From: Sorangium sp051521495
GTDB lineage: Bacteria > Myxococcota_A > Polyangia > Polyangiales > Polyangiaceae
Assembly: GCF_051521495.1 (NCBI RefSeq)
Contig: NZ_CP150355.1
Coordinates: forward strand, 9,672,001-9,736,000
Reading direction: 5' to 3'
Length of the DNA: 64,000 nucleotides
Of the stretch, positions 8,369 to 16,108 are shown piece by piece. Below the pieces are notes generated by a model that had not been told where the DNA came from, did no database searches, and saw only the letters and a program-made list of their open reading frames with translations. The translations under genes were made by a program, and so were the position numbers. How positions within the stretch are numbered: the first letter of the stretch is position 1; each line of letters starts with the position of its first letter.

Positions 8369-10111
8369 ATGACGGACTCAGACGACCCCCGATCGCCCGC
8401 GGCGCTCCACGGGACACGCGATGGGAGCCCAGCGCCGCTGGCGTCCCGGCAAGAGCCGGCGACCGCGTTAGGGCCGGACGGGCACCAGCACGGACAGCCG
8501 GCGAGCGACGGGGCGCGTGAGGTCGGCGGGACGCCGGCGCCTATCGACCTCGTGCCCGCCATGATCGCGGCGACCCGCGCGATCACGTGCGCGACCGACG
8601 AGGCGTCCCTGTTCGCAGCGGCCATCGAGAGCCTGAGCTGCCTGGGCCACGACGCCTTCTACCTCAGCAGGTTCTGCGACGACGCGAACAGCGTCCTGGA
8701 GATCGTGGGCGTCTGGAAGCGCGGCGGCGCGCCGCCCGTCCCGGCCGGCACGCGCCTGCAGCGCTCGACCTACCCCGGCCTGGAGAAGATCGCCGCGGGC
8801 GATCCCATCCTGTATGAGGACTGCGCCACCGACCCGCGTCTCCACGAGACGACGCGGCGCCTCATGGTCGACAAGATGGGCATTCGCTCGATGGCGCTGT
8901 TCCCGCTCATGCACGGCGACCGACTCCTTGGCTCCCTGTCGGCCAACTACGGCGCGCCTCACGTGTACTCGCCGGAGGAGCGGCAGCTCTTGACGCTCGT
9001 CGCCCAGCTCTCGGCCGTGACGCTGCTCGGCATCCGGAGCCGCAAGCAGATCGACGAGAAGGTCCGGCTGGTGCAGGCGCTCTACCGCGCCGGCGACGCC
9101 GTCGCGGTGATCTCCGAGGAGGCGCCGCTGCTCGACAGGACAGCGGAGCTCCTGGTGAACGAGGTCGGCTACGTGATCAGCTGGATCGGGCTCGTGGACC
9201 ACGAGCGCGGCGTGCTCGCCTCCCGCGCCGGGCTCGGCAGGAACTTCGGAGTCGATCTCTCCATCTCGCACCCGCTGGACAACCCTAGGATCGCGGCGGT
9301 CGCAGCGTTTCATCAGGGCCATCCGGTGGTGCGCCACGATCTCCACGAGCGCTGCGAGGCCGAAGCCTGGGGTGAGGCCGCCACGAGCGCCGGCCTGCGG
9401 ACCGGGGTGTACGTGCCCCTCCGCGCGGGCGGAGAGGCGCTCGGGGTGCTGGGCGTCGGCAGCTCGGACGAGCGCATGACCGAGGACGAGGTCGCGCTCA
9501 TCGCCGCGTTCGGGAACCAGCTCGCCGCCGCGATCCTCCGGGCGCGGAGGGACCGGGAGCGGACCGAGCAGCTCGCGCAGCTCGAGCAGGCCTACGACCG
9601 CCAGGCGCGGCTGCTCGACGTCGTGCGCGAGCTCTCGACGCCCGTGATCCCGGTCCACGACGGGATCCTGGTGCTGCCGCTCGTGGGCACGGTCGACTCG
9701 AACCGGAGCGCGCAGATCATGGACTCGCTGCTCTCCGCGATCGAGCGCGAGCAGGCCTCGGTCGTCCTCATCGACGTCACCGGCGTCCCGATGGTGGACA
9801 CGGGCGTCGCCGATCATCTGCTCCGGGCCGTCCGCGCGGCGGCGCTGCTCGGCGCCGAGGTCGTGCTCGTCGGCATCGCGCCCACCGTCGCGCAGACCAT
9901 CGTGCAGCTCGGCGTGGACCTGAGCGGCGTGACCACCCGCGGCGATCTCCAGGTGGGCATCGCCCACGCCCTGCGGCGGCGGGGCCTGGAGATCCGCCCG
10001 CTCCAGGCCGCCGCGGCGCCGCCCGGCGCCGGCGGAGCCAGGCTCCGCACGTCCGGTGAAGCGCTCGCGAGAGGAGGAGGGCCTCCACGACGCGAATCAC
10101 GTGGACGCTGA
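8369..10111 (+). CDS. GAF-GAF-STAS regulator (RsbR-like co-antagonist)
   Basis: 580 residues. Two GAF sensory domains occupy roughly 70-205 and 225-375; the first has the ALFPLMHGDRLLGSL-type core. A short coiled stretch (about 385-415) leads to a C-terminal STAS domain (about 425-525) of the RsbR/RsbS class with IDVTGVPMVDTGVADHLLRA and VTTRGDLQVGIAHAL. Thr in VDTGVA and in GVTTRG match positions phosphorylated by RsbT-type kinases in stressosome proteins. It probably senses a small molecule or redox state and feeds a partner-switching or kinase pathway. No cognate RsbT or RsbS is nearby. Confidence 0.88.
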   Translation: MTDSDDPRSPAALHGTRDGSPAPLASRQEPATALGPDGHQHGQPASDGAREVGGTPAPIDLVPAMIAATRAITCATDEASLFAAAIESLSCLGHDAFYLSRFCDDANSVLEIVGVWKRGGAPPVPAGTRLQRSTYPGLEKIAAGDPILYEDCATDPRLHETTRRLMVDKMGIRSMALFPLMHGDRLLGSLSANYGAPHVYSPEERQLLTLVAQLSAVTLLGIRSRKQIDEKVRLVQALYRAGDAVAVISEEAPLLDRTAELLVNEVGYVISWIGLVDHERGVLASRAGLGRNFGVDLSISHPLDNPRIAAVAAFHQGHPVVRHDLHERCEAEAWGEAATSAGLRTGVYVPLRAGGEALGVLGVGSSDERMTEDEVALIAAFGNQLAAAILRARRDRERTEQLAQLEQAYDRQARLLDVVRELSTPVIPVHDGILVLPLVGTVDSNRSAQIMDSLLSAIEREQASVVLIDVTGVPMVDTGVADHLLRAVRAAALLGAEVVLVGIAPTVAQTIVQLGVDLSGVTTRGDLQVGIAHALRRRGLEIRPLQAAAAPPGAGGARLRTSGEALARGGGPPRRESRGR

Positions 10112-10132
10112 GCCTATCTCATCAGCGCCCGC

Positions 10133-11395
10133 TCACTCATAGCCAGCCGCAATGATGTTGTTTTGGAGCGCGTCCTCCGTAGCATCGCTCGGGTAGCCGG
10201 CGGCGATCGCGCCCTCGTAAAACGTACCCGCGCTGTCGTTCGCGCCGCCGTCGGGCTTGCAGCAGTCACCACCACTGCCGAGCACGATGGCGCCCTGCTT
10301 CTTCATTGGGCCATAGCCGCGCGGCAGCGAGCCCTCGTAAAGCTTGGTCAGACCGCCCGCCTGAGCGTTGCCGCCCTTCAGCGCGAAGCGCGAAGTCCCG
10401 TCGTTCTTCAGGATCGCAGTGACGTACTTGTGCGGAAGCGCCTTTTGATTCGGGTTCCAATCGCTGCTGCCGCCCGGAAACAGACCCCACTCCAAGTCGG
10501 CCTGCACCCACGGGCCGGTGCCGGAACAGCCTCCAAACCAGCACTGCTTGCTGAAGTTGATAGCGTCCATGGTACCGGCTCCGTCGGCCTTGCGGGTGGT
10601 CTCGCTGTTGCCGTAGTCGAAGCAGCACCCGCCGTTGACGTGGGTGCCGCTCGTCACCATATACAGGCCTTCCGGCGCGCTGCCCGTCGGAACGCCGGTG
10701 GCATGGCCGTCGCGCCAGTAGCTGTTGCTGGGGTTGATGTAAAGCGAGTAGACCTTGCTCCCGCTGACCTGCAGCGACTCCGTCGTGGCGTTCGCTGGTC
10801 TGCTCCTCGGTGAACCGGGCACCACGTCCGAGCCTTGGTACCAGAGGTCATTCCCGTGTCCGGATTGGTCGTAGAGCACCGTGATCACGCACGAGGTCCC
10901 GGCGCAGAACGCGTCCTGTGGTGCGGAATCGGCGGGGCCCCCGGCTTTGAGCACGGAGACGTCCTTGGTCGCGTTGTCCGAGGCACGCCGGACTTGGTAG
11001 AGCTTCCCGGCGTAGGCCCCGAATAGGGCGCGCACTGTGCTATGGGCGGCGACACACGGCGTGCCGCCGCTCGCGTAAAGATCGCACGGCCCGGTCAACG
11101 CGTTCACGTCACCGGAACCGCCAGTGCCACCTGCTCCCCCGCTTGCCGCGCCGCCGCCGCCACCTGCTCCACCGCTCGCCGCGCCGCCGCCGTCCCCCGC
11201 TCCCGCGCTTGCCGCGCTTGCCGCGCTTGCCGCGCTTGCCGCGCTTGCCGCGCTTGCCGCGCCGCCGCCGCCGCCACCTCCCGTTGCGCCGCCCGCGCCT
11301 CCGGTCTCCGTGGGCTTCTCGGCTCCGGGGTTGTCAGCGGTGCAGCTCAAGCCTTGTACGGTCAATACGAACGTGAGCATTAGCGTCTTTTTCAT
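10133..11395 (-). CDS. GH54 alpha-L-arabinofuranosidase, probable lipoprotein
   Basis: 420 residues from ATG at 11395 (AGGAGAAGAG just upstream). The hydrophobic start (MKKTLMLTFVLTVQG) ends in LSC, a weak lipobox. A Gly/Ala/Ser linker of about 70 residues includes six AAS repeats. The catalytic domain begins GPCDLYASGGTPCVAAHST and follows GH54 closely: CCFDYGNSETT carries the nucleophile Glu and VLGSGGDCC the acid/base Asp of the family. The arabinose-binding CBM42 domain that usually follows GH54 is absent; the protein ends at the catalytic domain (DATEDALQNNIIAAGYE). Role: removing arabinofuranosyl side chains from plant polysaccharides at the cell surface. Confidence 0.92.
   Translation of the reverse strand: MKKTLMLTFVLTVQGLSCTADNPGAEKPTETGGAGGATGGGGGGGAASAASAASAASAASAASAGAGDGGGAASGGAGGGGGAASGGAGGTGGSGDVNALTGPCDLYASGGTPCVAAHSTVRALFGAYAGKLYQVRRASDNATKDVSVLKAGGPADSAPQDAFCAGTSCVITVLYDQSGHGNDLWYQGSDVVPGSPRSRPANATTESLQVSGSKVYSLYINPSNSYWRDGHATGVPTGSAPEGLYMVTSGTHVNGGCCFDYGNSETTRKADGAGTMDAINFSKQCWFGGCSGTGPWVQADLEWGLFPGGSSDWNPNQKALPHKYVTAILKNDGTSRFALKGGNAQAGGLTKLYEGSLPRGYGPMKKQGAIVLGSGGDCCKPDGGANDSAGTFYEGAIAAGYPSDATEDALQNNIIAAGYE
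11205..11258 (-). repeat. Six 9-bp tandem repeats in the lipoprotein linker
   Basis: GCGCTTGCC repeated six times without change, read on the minus strand as Ala-Ala-Ser units. Slippage-prone and in frame, so copy-number change would alter only linker length. Confidence 0.9.
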
Positions 11396-11483
11396 CTCTT
11401 CTCCTAATCGGGTGCTATTGGCGATTGAATGGAGAGCGTGCGCCATCACGCACCGGCTTGGCGGCCGCGAGACGAACCGCTCG

Positions 11484-13169
11484 TCAGTCGTCGCTCGCGG
11501 GCGAGAAGGGCGTCACGGGCGCGGATTCCTCGATTTCTCGCCTCGGCGGGTTCTTGACGGAAAGCGTGCTGTCGATGAGGACGGCTCGACGCGGGCGCGG
11601 CGCGCTGACCTGAGCCTTGCAGAGCTCCTCCACGACGCGACCGCGCAGCGCATCGTTCACTTCCTTGTTCTTGCCGGGCGGCACGCGCGCGCTGATGCGC
11701 AGGACGATCGATCCCTCGTTGAGCTCCTCCACGCCGACGTCGACCTGCGCCGGAGCGCCCGTCTGCAGCTCGACCTCCTTCTCGGCGACCCTCGCGAGGA
11801 GCTCACGCACCCGCTGCACGTCCTCCTCGTAAGGCACGTGCACGTCGACCACCGCGTTCACGTAGGATCGCGAATGGTTCGCGACCTTGCGCACCTCGCC
11901 GTTCGGGATCGAATGGAGCACGCCGAGCTCGTCGCGGATCTTCGTGATACGAACGCCGATCTCCTCCACGCGCCCCTGGATGCCGCCGATCTCCACGAGA
12001 TCCCCGACGAGGAGCAGGTTCTCGAAGAGGATGAAGAAGCCGGCCACGATATCGCCCACGAACGTCTGCGCGCCGAAGCCGATGGCCACGCCGATGACGC
12101 CGGCGCCGGCGAGCAGCGGCGTGGGATCGATGGACGCCTCGCGCAGGCCCAGCACGAGAGCCGAGAAGTAAATCGCGTACCGCACGAAGCCCATGGCCAC
12201 GGGGACCAGGGTTTTTCGTTGCTGAAGCGTCTGGGGGTTCTCCTCCGCCACCTTCCCGAGGAAGAGGTCGTTGATGAGGAGCACGCAGATCTCGACGAGG
12301 ACCCGGCTCGCATAGACGATCGCGATGATCCGGAGCCCGACCCGCCCCGCCTGCGAGAGCCACGTGTCGGGCGTGAGCGCGTCCGCGACCCACGTCGCCG
12401 CCGTGATGTACACGCAATAATCGACGACGCGCTTCGTGATCCCGAGCAGGTGCGACAGGTTCCCGAGGTACCTGAGCGGGCTTTCGAGGCGGGCGAGCCT
12501 CGTGGAGTTGTCGAAGATGACGTCGAGGAGGAGGTATCCGATCCCCGTCGCGAGGCGGCTCACGTAAAACGCGCCCAGCGTGTAGCTGGCGAGCAATACG
12601 GCGCGCTGGGTCCCCGGCGCGAGCGCGAGCTTCTCGGTGAGGAAGACCGCGGCGGCGCCGAGGACGACCACGCGGAGCGCCTTGCGCAGGCGTATCGTGA
12701 CCTCTGCGACCGGCTCGCGCCGCTTCTCCAGCCAGTCCGAGCGCGCGACCGCCTTTCCCAGCGCGTCGGCGAGCCCCCGGGCGAGGGCGTCGACGAAGAG
12801 CGCGCCGACGACGATGCCGAGCGCGGTGAGCAACCGCATCTTGGCGAGCGCGGGCTCGTCTCCGACGAGCCCGACGAGCGCGCTCTTCACCACGTCGAGG
12901 GCGCGAATTCCGCGAACGATGGCGAACGCCGCGCCGCCCATGAGCACGGCCCCGACGAGCGCGACCCAGACGAGCGCGCGGCGACGGACGCGACGCCGGA
13001 ACGACTTGCGCTCGTCGGCCGTGACGTGCTCCAGCGTCGGCGAGCGCAAGACGAAGGCGTAGCCCCGATGGATCAGCCGAACCACGAGCTCCGAGAGGAG
13101 CAGGAGCACCACGATCGCGATGCACAGCGCGACGAGGTTGTGGAGGAGCAGGTCGAGATGCAGCGTCAT
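11484..13169 (-). CDS. MscS-family mechanosensitive channel
   Basis: 561 residues. N-terminal transmembrane segments include LVALCIAIVVLLLLSELVV (about 12-30) and several more before the pore helix. The MscS core (about 335-430) shows GVIGVAIGFGAQTFVGDIVA and the beta domain VGDLVEIGGIQGRVEEIGVR and IPNGEV. The C-terminal cytoplasmic vestibule follows. It starts 14 nt after the stop of an encapsulin shell gene on the same strand, so it is probably in the geosmin operon. MscS channels release solutes on membrane tension; a specific link with terpenoid production is an inference from position. Confidence 0.93.
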   Translation of the reverse strand: MTLHLDLLLHNLVALCIAIVVLLLLSELVVRLIHRGYAFVLRSPTLEHVTADERKSFRRRVRRRALVWVALVGAVLMGGAAFAIVRGIRALDVVKSALVGLVGDEPALAKMRLLTALGIVVGALFVDALARGLADALGKAVARSDWLEKRREPVAEVTIRLRKALRVVVLGAAAVFLTEKLALAPGTQRAVLLASYTLGAFYVSRLATGIGYLLLDVIFDNSTRLARLESPLRYLGNLSHLLGITKRVVDYCVYITAATWVADALTPDTWLSQAGRVGLRIIAIVYASRVLVEICVLLINDLFLGKVAEENPQTLQQRKTLVPVAMGFVRYAIYFSALVLGLREASIDPTPLLAGAGVIGVAIGFGAQTFVGDIVAGFFILFENLLLVGDLVEIGGIQGRVEEIGVRITKIRDELGVLHSIPNGEVRKVANHSRSYVNAVVDVHVPYEEDVQRVRELLARVAEKEVELQTGAPAQVDVGVEELNEGSIVLRISARVPPGKNKEVNDALRGRVVEELCKAQVSAPRPRRAVLIDSTLSVKNPPRREIEESAPVTPFSPASDD

Positions 13170-13183
13170 CGAGGCCGTCGAGA

Positions 13184-14584
13184 CTACCGCCCGATCTGGA
13201 CGTTCTCAAGGACGCCGAGAGCGTCGGGCACCAGCACCGCGGCGGAGTAATAGGTGCTCACGAGGTACGAGGTAATGGCCTTCCCGTCGGTCTCCATCCT
13301 GCGGGCCGAGACACCGGGCTCGATCTCCTCGGGGAGGCCCGTGCGGTGGAGGCCGATGACGCCCTGATGCTCCTGCCCCGTGCGCATGACGAGAATGGAG
13401 CTCGTTTTGTCCTCGTTGATCGGGATCTTGTCGCAAGGCAGGATCGGGACGCCGCGCCACGCCGCGACCTGCGCGCCGGAGAGCTCGACGGTGGTCGGGT
13501 AGACGCCGCGGCGGCTGCACTCCCGGTGGAAGGCGGCGATCGTGCGCGGATGCGCCAGGAAAAACTGCGACTTGCGGCGCCGGCAGAGGATCTCGTCCAT
13601 GTCGTCGGGCGTCGGGCGGCCGCTCCGGGGATGGAGGCGCTGCTTCAGGTCGGCGTTGTGCAGGAGGCCGAAATCACGGTTGTTGATGAGCTCGTACTCC
13701 TGCCGCTCGCGCAGGGCCTGGACGGTCAGGCGGAGCTGCTCCTGGAGCTGATCCATCGGATCATTGAAGAGATCCGAGACGCGCGTGTGGAGCCGGAGGA
13801 CCGTCTGCGCGACGCTGAGCTCGTATTCACGCGGCGCGGTCTCATAATCGACGAACGTGCCCGGGAGCGCGTGCTCGCCCTTGTGACCGGCGGTGAGGGC
13901 GATCGCCGCCTGTCCGAGCTTGTCCTGCGGCTTCTTCAGCCGCTCCTTGAGCGACTCGACATGGGCGTTGAGCGCCGGGGATCGCGAGATCAGCTCCTCG
14001 AAGACCCGCTGCGGGAGCTCGAGCACGATGCACGGCGTGACGGCCCTGACCGAATAGGTCCATGCGTCGTTCGATTCGAGGACGGACTGATCCCCGAAAT
14101 GGTCCCCATCCGCGAGGACGTCGAGGATCGTGTCGGCGCCGTACTTGCCGACGCCGAGCTTCTGGGCCTTTCCGTGCGCGAGCAGGAAAATCGTCTCCGC
14201 GGGTTTTCCGCGCTCGGCGATCAGCGCGCCAGGCTTGTACTCCCGCTGGATGAACCGGCTCGCCAGGGTGTCGAGCACGGCGTCGTCCGAGAAGCCTTGC
14301 AAGAGCGGCAATTCGCGGAGCTCCTGCGGGATCACCTGCACCTTCGCCCCGACGTTGCCGAAGCTCAACCGCCCGTCGCCGACGGCATAACTCAGGCGGC
14401 GGTTCACACGATACGTGCCGCCCGTGACCTCGATCCAGGGCAAGACCCGCAAGAGCCACAGGGGCGTGATCCCCTGCATCTGCGGATGCGACTTGGTCGT
14501 CGTCGCGAGCTTTCGCGCCCCCAGCGTCCCGAGGCTCGAACGCTCTACCTCGTTCCCGATCCCAGGTATTTCGGCGTTTGCCAT
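13184..14584 (-). CDS. Family 2B encapsulin shell protein with CNBD-like insert (copy 1)
   Basis: 466 residues. The shell begins with the SYAVGDGRLSFGNVGAKVQV segment and ends with the HK97-like part (GVIGLHRTGLPEE... YYSAAVLVPDALGVLENV). Between them (about residues 95-210) lies a cyclic-nucleotide-binding-fold domain, the mark of family 2B. The CNBD phosphate cassette is degenerate: FGDQSVLESNDAWTYSVRA lacks the RAA/T arginine. It should assemble a nanocompartment around a terpene synthase. ATG at 14584 follows GGAAAGG. It is about as long as, and clearly paralogous to, the next shell gene upstream in the operon. Confidence 0.9.
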   Translation of the reverse strand: MANAEIPGIGNEVERSSLGTLGARKLATTTKSHPQMQGITPLWLLRVLPWIEVTGGTYRVNRRLSYAVGDGRLSFGNVGAKVQVIPQELRELPLLQGFSDDAVLDTLASRFIQREYKPGALIAERGKPAETIFLLAHGKAQKLGVGKYGADTILDVLADGDHFGDQSVLESNDAWTYSVRAVTPCIVLELPQRVFEELISRSPALNAHVESLKERLKKPQDKLGQAAIALTAGHKGEHALPGTFVDYETAPREYELSVAQTVLRLHTRVSDLFNDPMDQLQEQLRLTVQALRERQEYELINNRDFGLLHNADLKQRLHPRSGRPTPDDMDEILCRRRKSQFFLAHPRTIAAFHRECSRRGVYPTTVELSGAQVAAWRGVPILPCDKIPINEDKTSSILVMRTGQEHQGVIGLHRTGLPEEIEPGVSARRMETDGKAITSYLVSTYYSAAVLVPDALGVLENVQIGR

Positions 14585-14620
14585 GATGTACCTTTCCTTC
14601 TGCGCGCTTCGGAGAGCAGA

Positions 14621-14666
14621 GCGCTCCGCGTATCCCCCGCGTTTGCACGGGGCACACGCGGAGCGC
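14621..14666 (-). promoter_or_regulatory. Nested hairpin between the two encapsulin genes
   Basis: GCGCTCCGCGT (14621-14631) pairs exactly with ACGCGGAGCGC (14656-14666). An inner CCCCG/CGGGG pair extends the stem. It lies in the 96-nt gap between the shell genes on the transcribed minus strand without a U-tract. It may set relative expression of the two shells by mRNA processing or attenuation, by inference. Confidence 0.55.
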
Positions 14667-14680
14667 CTACCGCTCGTGGC

Positions 14681-16087
14681 TCATTCGTGGGCGCGTCCGA
14701 TCTCGACGCTCTCCAGGACGCCGAGCGCGTCGGGGACCAGCACGGCCGCCGAGTAATAGAGGCTGACGAGGTACGACATGATGGCCTTTTCGTTGATCCC
14801 CATGAAGCGCACGTTGAGGCTCGGCTCGACCTCGTCCGGAATGCCGGCGTGGTGCAGGCCGATGACGCCCTGGTTCTTCTCGCCCGCGCGCACGAGCAGG
14901 ATCGAGGTCGTCCGCGTCTCCGAGACCGGGATCTTGTTGCACGGGAAGATCGGCACGCCGCGCCACGCCGGGACGCGATGGCCGTTCACCTCGATGCTCT
15001 GCGGATAGACGCCGAGGCGGCTGCACTCCTGGCCGAACGCCGCAATGGCGCGCGGGGGCGCGAGGAAGAACGACGGCTCCCTCCAGACCGTGGCGAGGAG
15101 CTCGTCCATGTCGTCCGGCGTCGGGGGGCCGCTGTGGGTGTGGATGCGCTGCTTCAGGTCGGCGTTGTGCAGGAGGCCGAACTCGCGGTTGTTGATGAGC
15201 TCGTGCTCCTGGGTCTCCTTCAGGGCCTCGATGGTCAGGCGGAGCTGCTGCTCCGTCTGGTTCATCGGCTCGTTGAACAGATCCGCGACGCGCGTGTGGA
15301 TGTGGAGCACGGTCTGCGCCACGCTGAGCTCGTACTCGCGGGGCGAGGTCTCGTAATCGACGAACGTGCCGGGGAGGACGGGCTCGCCGGAGTGGCCCGC
15401 CGCGATCTCGATCGCCGCCTCGCCCGTGTTGTCCTGCTTCTTCGCGGCGAGCGCCTTGAAGTTGTCGAGGTGCTTCTTCAGCGACGGGTGCTGGGCGACG
15501 AGCTCCTCGAAGGCGTTCTGCTGGAGCGTCAGGACCGTGACCGTCGTGACGGCCTTGGCCGTGAACGCCCAGTAATCCTGCGTCTCCAGGAGCGCCTGGT
15601 AGCTGTAATGGTCGCCGTCCGCGAGGACCTCGAGCACCGTCTCATCGCCGTACTTGCCCGCGCCGATCTTGTTGACCTTGCCGTGCGCGATGAGGCAGAT
15701 GTGATCGGCCTCCTTGCCGCGCTCGGTGATGACGTCGCCGGGCTTGTACTCACGCTGCACGAAGCGGTTCGCCAGCGCGGTGAGGACCTCGAGGTCATCG
15801 TAACCGCGGAGGAGCGGCAGCTCGCAGAGCTCCTGCGGGATGACCTGGATCTTCGCGCCGGTGTTCGTGAACGTCACCCGCCCGTCGCCCACCGCATAGC
15901 TCAGGCGGCGGTTCACGCGGTACACGCCGTTGACGTGCACCCACGGCAGGAGCTTGACCAGCCACCGCGACGAGATGCCCTGCATCTGCGGCGCCGACTT
16001 GGTCGTCGTCGCGAGCTGCCTCGCGGCCGCCGTCGCGAGGCTGGTCTGGTGCTGATCGATCGAACCCGAATTACCTGTGATAGACAT
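14681..16087 (-). CDS. Family 2B encapsulin shell protein with CNBD-like insert (copy 2)
   Basis: 468 residues, same layout as copy 1: SYAVGDGRVTFTNTGAKIQV, a CNBD-fold insert (about 95-210), then the HK97-like shell domain ending YYSAAVLVPDALGVLESVEI. The CNBD cassette is further degenerate (YSYQALLETQDYWAFTAKA), with no phosphate-binding arginine and Tyr for the usual Phe-Gly-Glu. ATG at 16087 follows GAAAGAGGGA and lies 21 nt after the geosmin synthase stop. Two unlike shells in one operon suggest a mixed-composition compartment, as described for some family 2B systems. Confidence 0.9.
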   Translation of the reverse strand: MSITGNSGSIDQHQTSLATAAARQLATTTKSAPQMQGISSRWLVKLLPWVHVNGVYRVNRRLSYAVGDGRVTFTNTGAKIQVIPQELCELPLLRGYDDLEVLTALANRFVQREYKPGDVITERGKEADHICLIAHGKVNKIGAGKYGDETVLEVLADGDHYSYQALLETQDYWAFTAKAVTTVTVLTLQQNAFEELVAQHPSLKKHLDNFKALAAKKQDNTGEAAIEIAAGHSGEPVLPGTFVDYETSPREYELSVAQTVLHIHTRVADLFNEPMNQTEQQLRLTIEALKETQEHELINNREFGLLHNADLKQRIHTHSGPPTPDDMDELLATVWREPSFFLAPPRAIAAFGQECSRLGVYPQSIEVNGHRVPAWRGVPIFPCNKIPVSETRTTSILLVRAGEKNQGVIGLHHAGIPDEVEPSLNVRFMGINEKAIMSYLVSLYYSAAVLVPDALGVLESVEIGRAHE

Positions 16088-16108
16088 GAGTCCCTCTTTC
16101 CCGGACGG

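Noticed and set aside
11124..13250. Plus-strand open frame across the MscS and arabinofuranosidase genes
   Set aside because: Shadow of two well-identified minus-strand genes; low-complexity composition.
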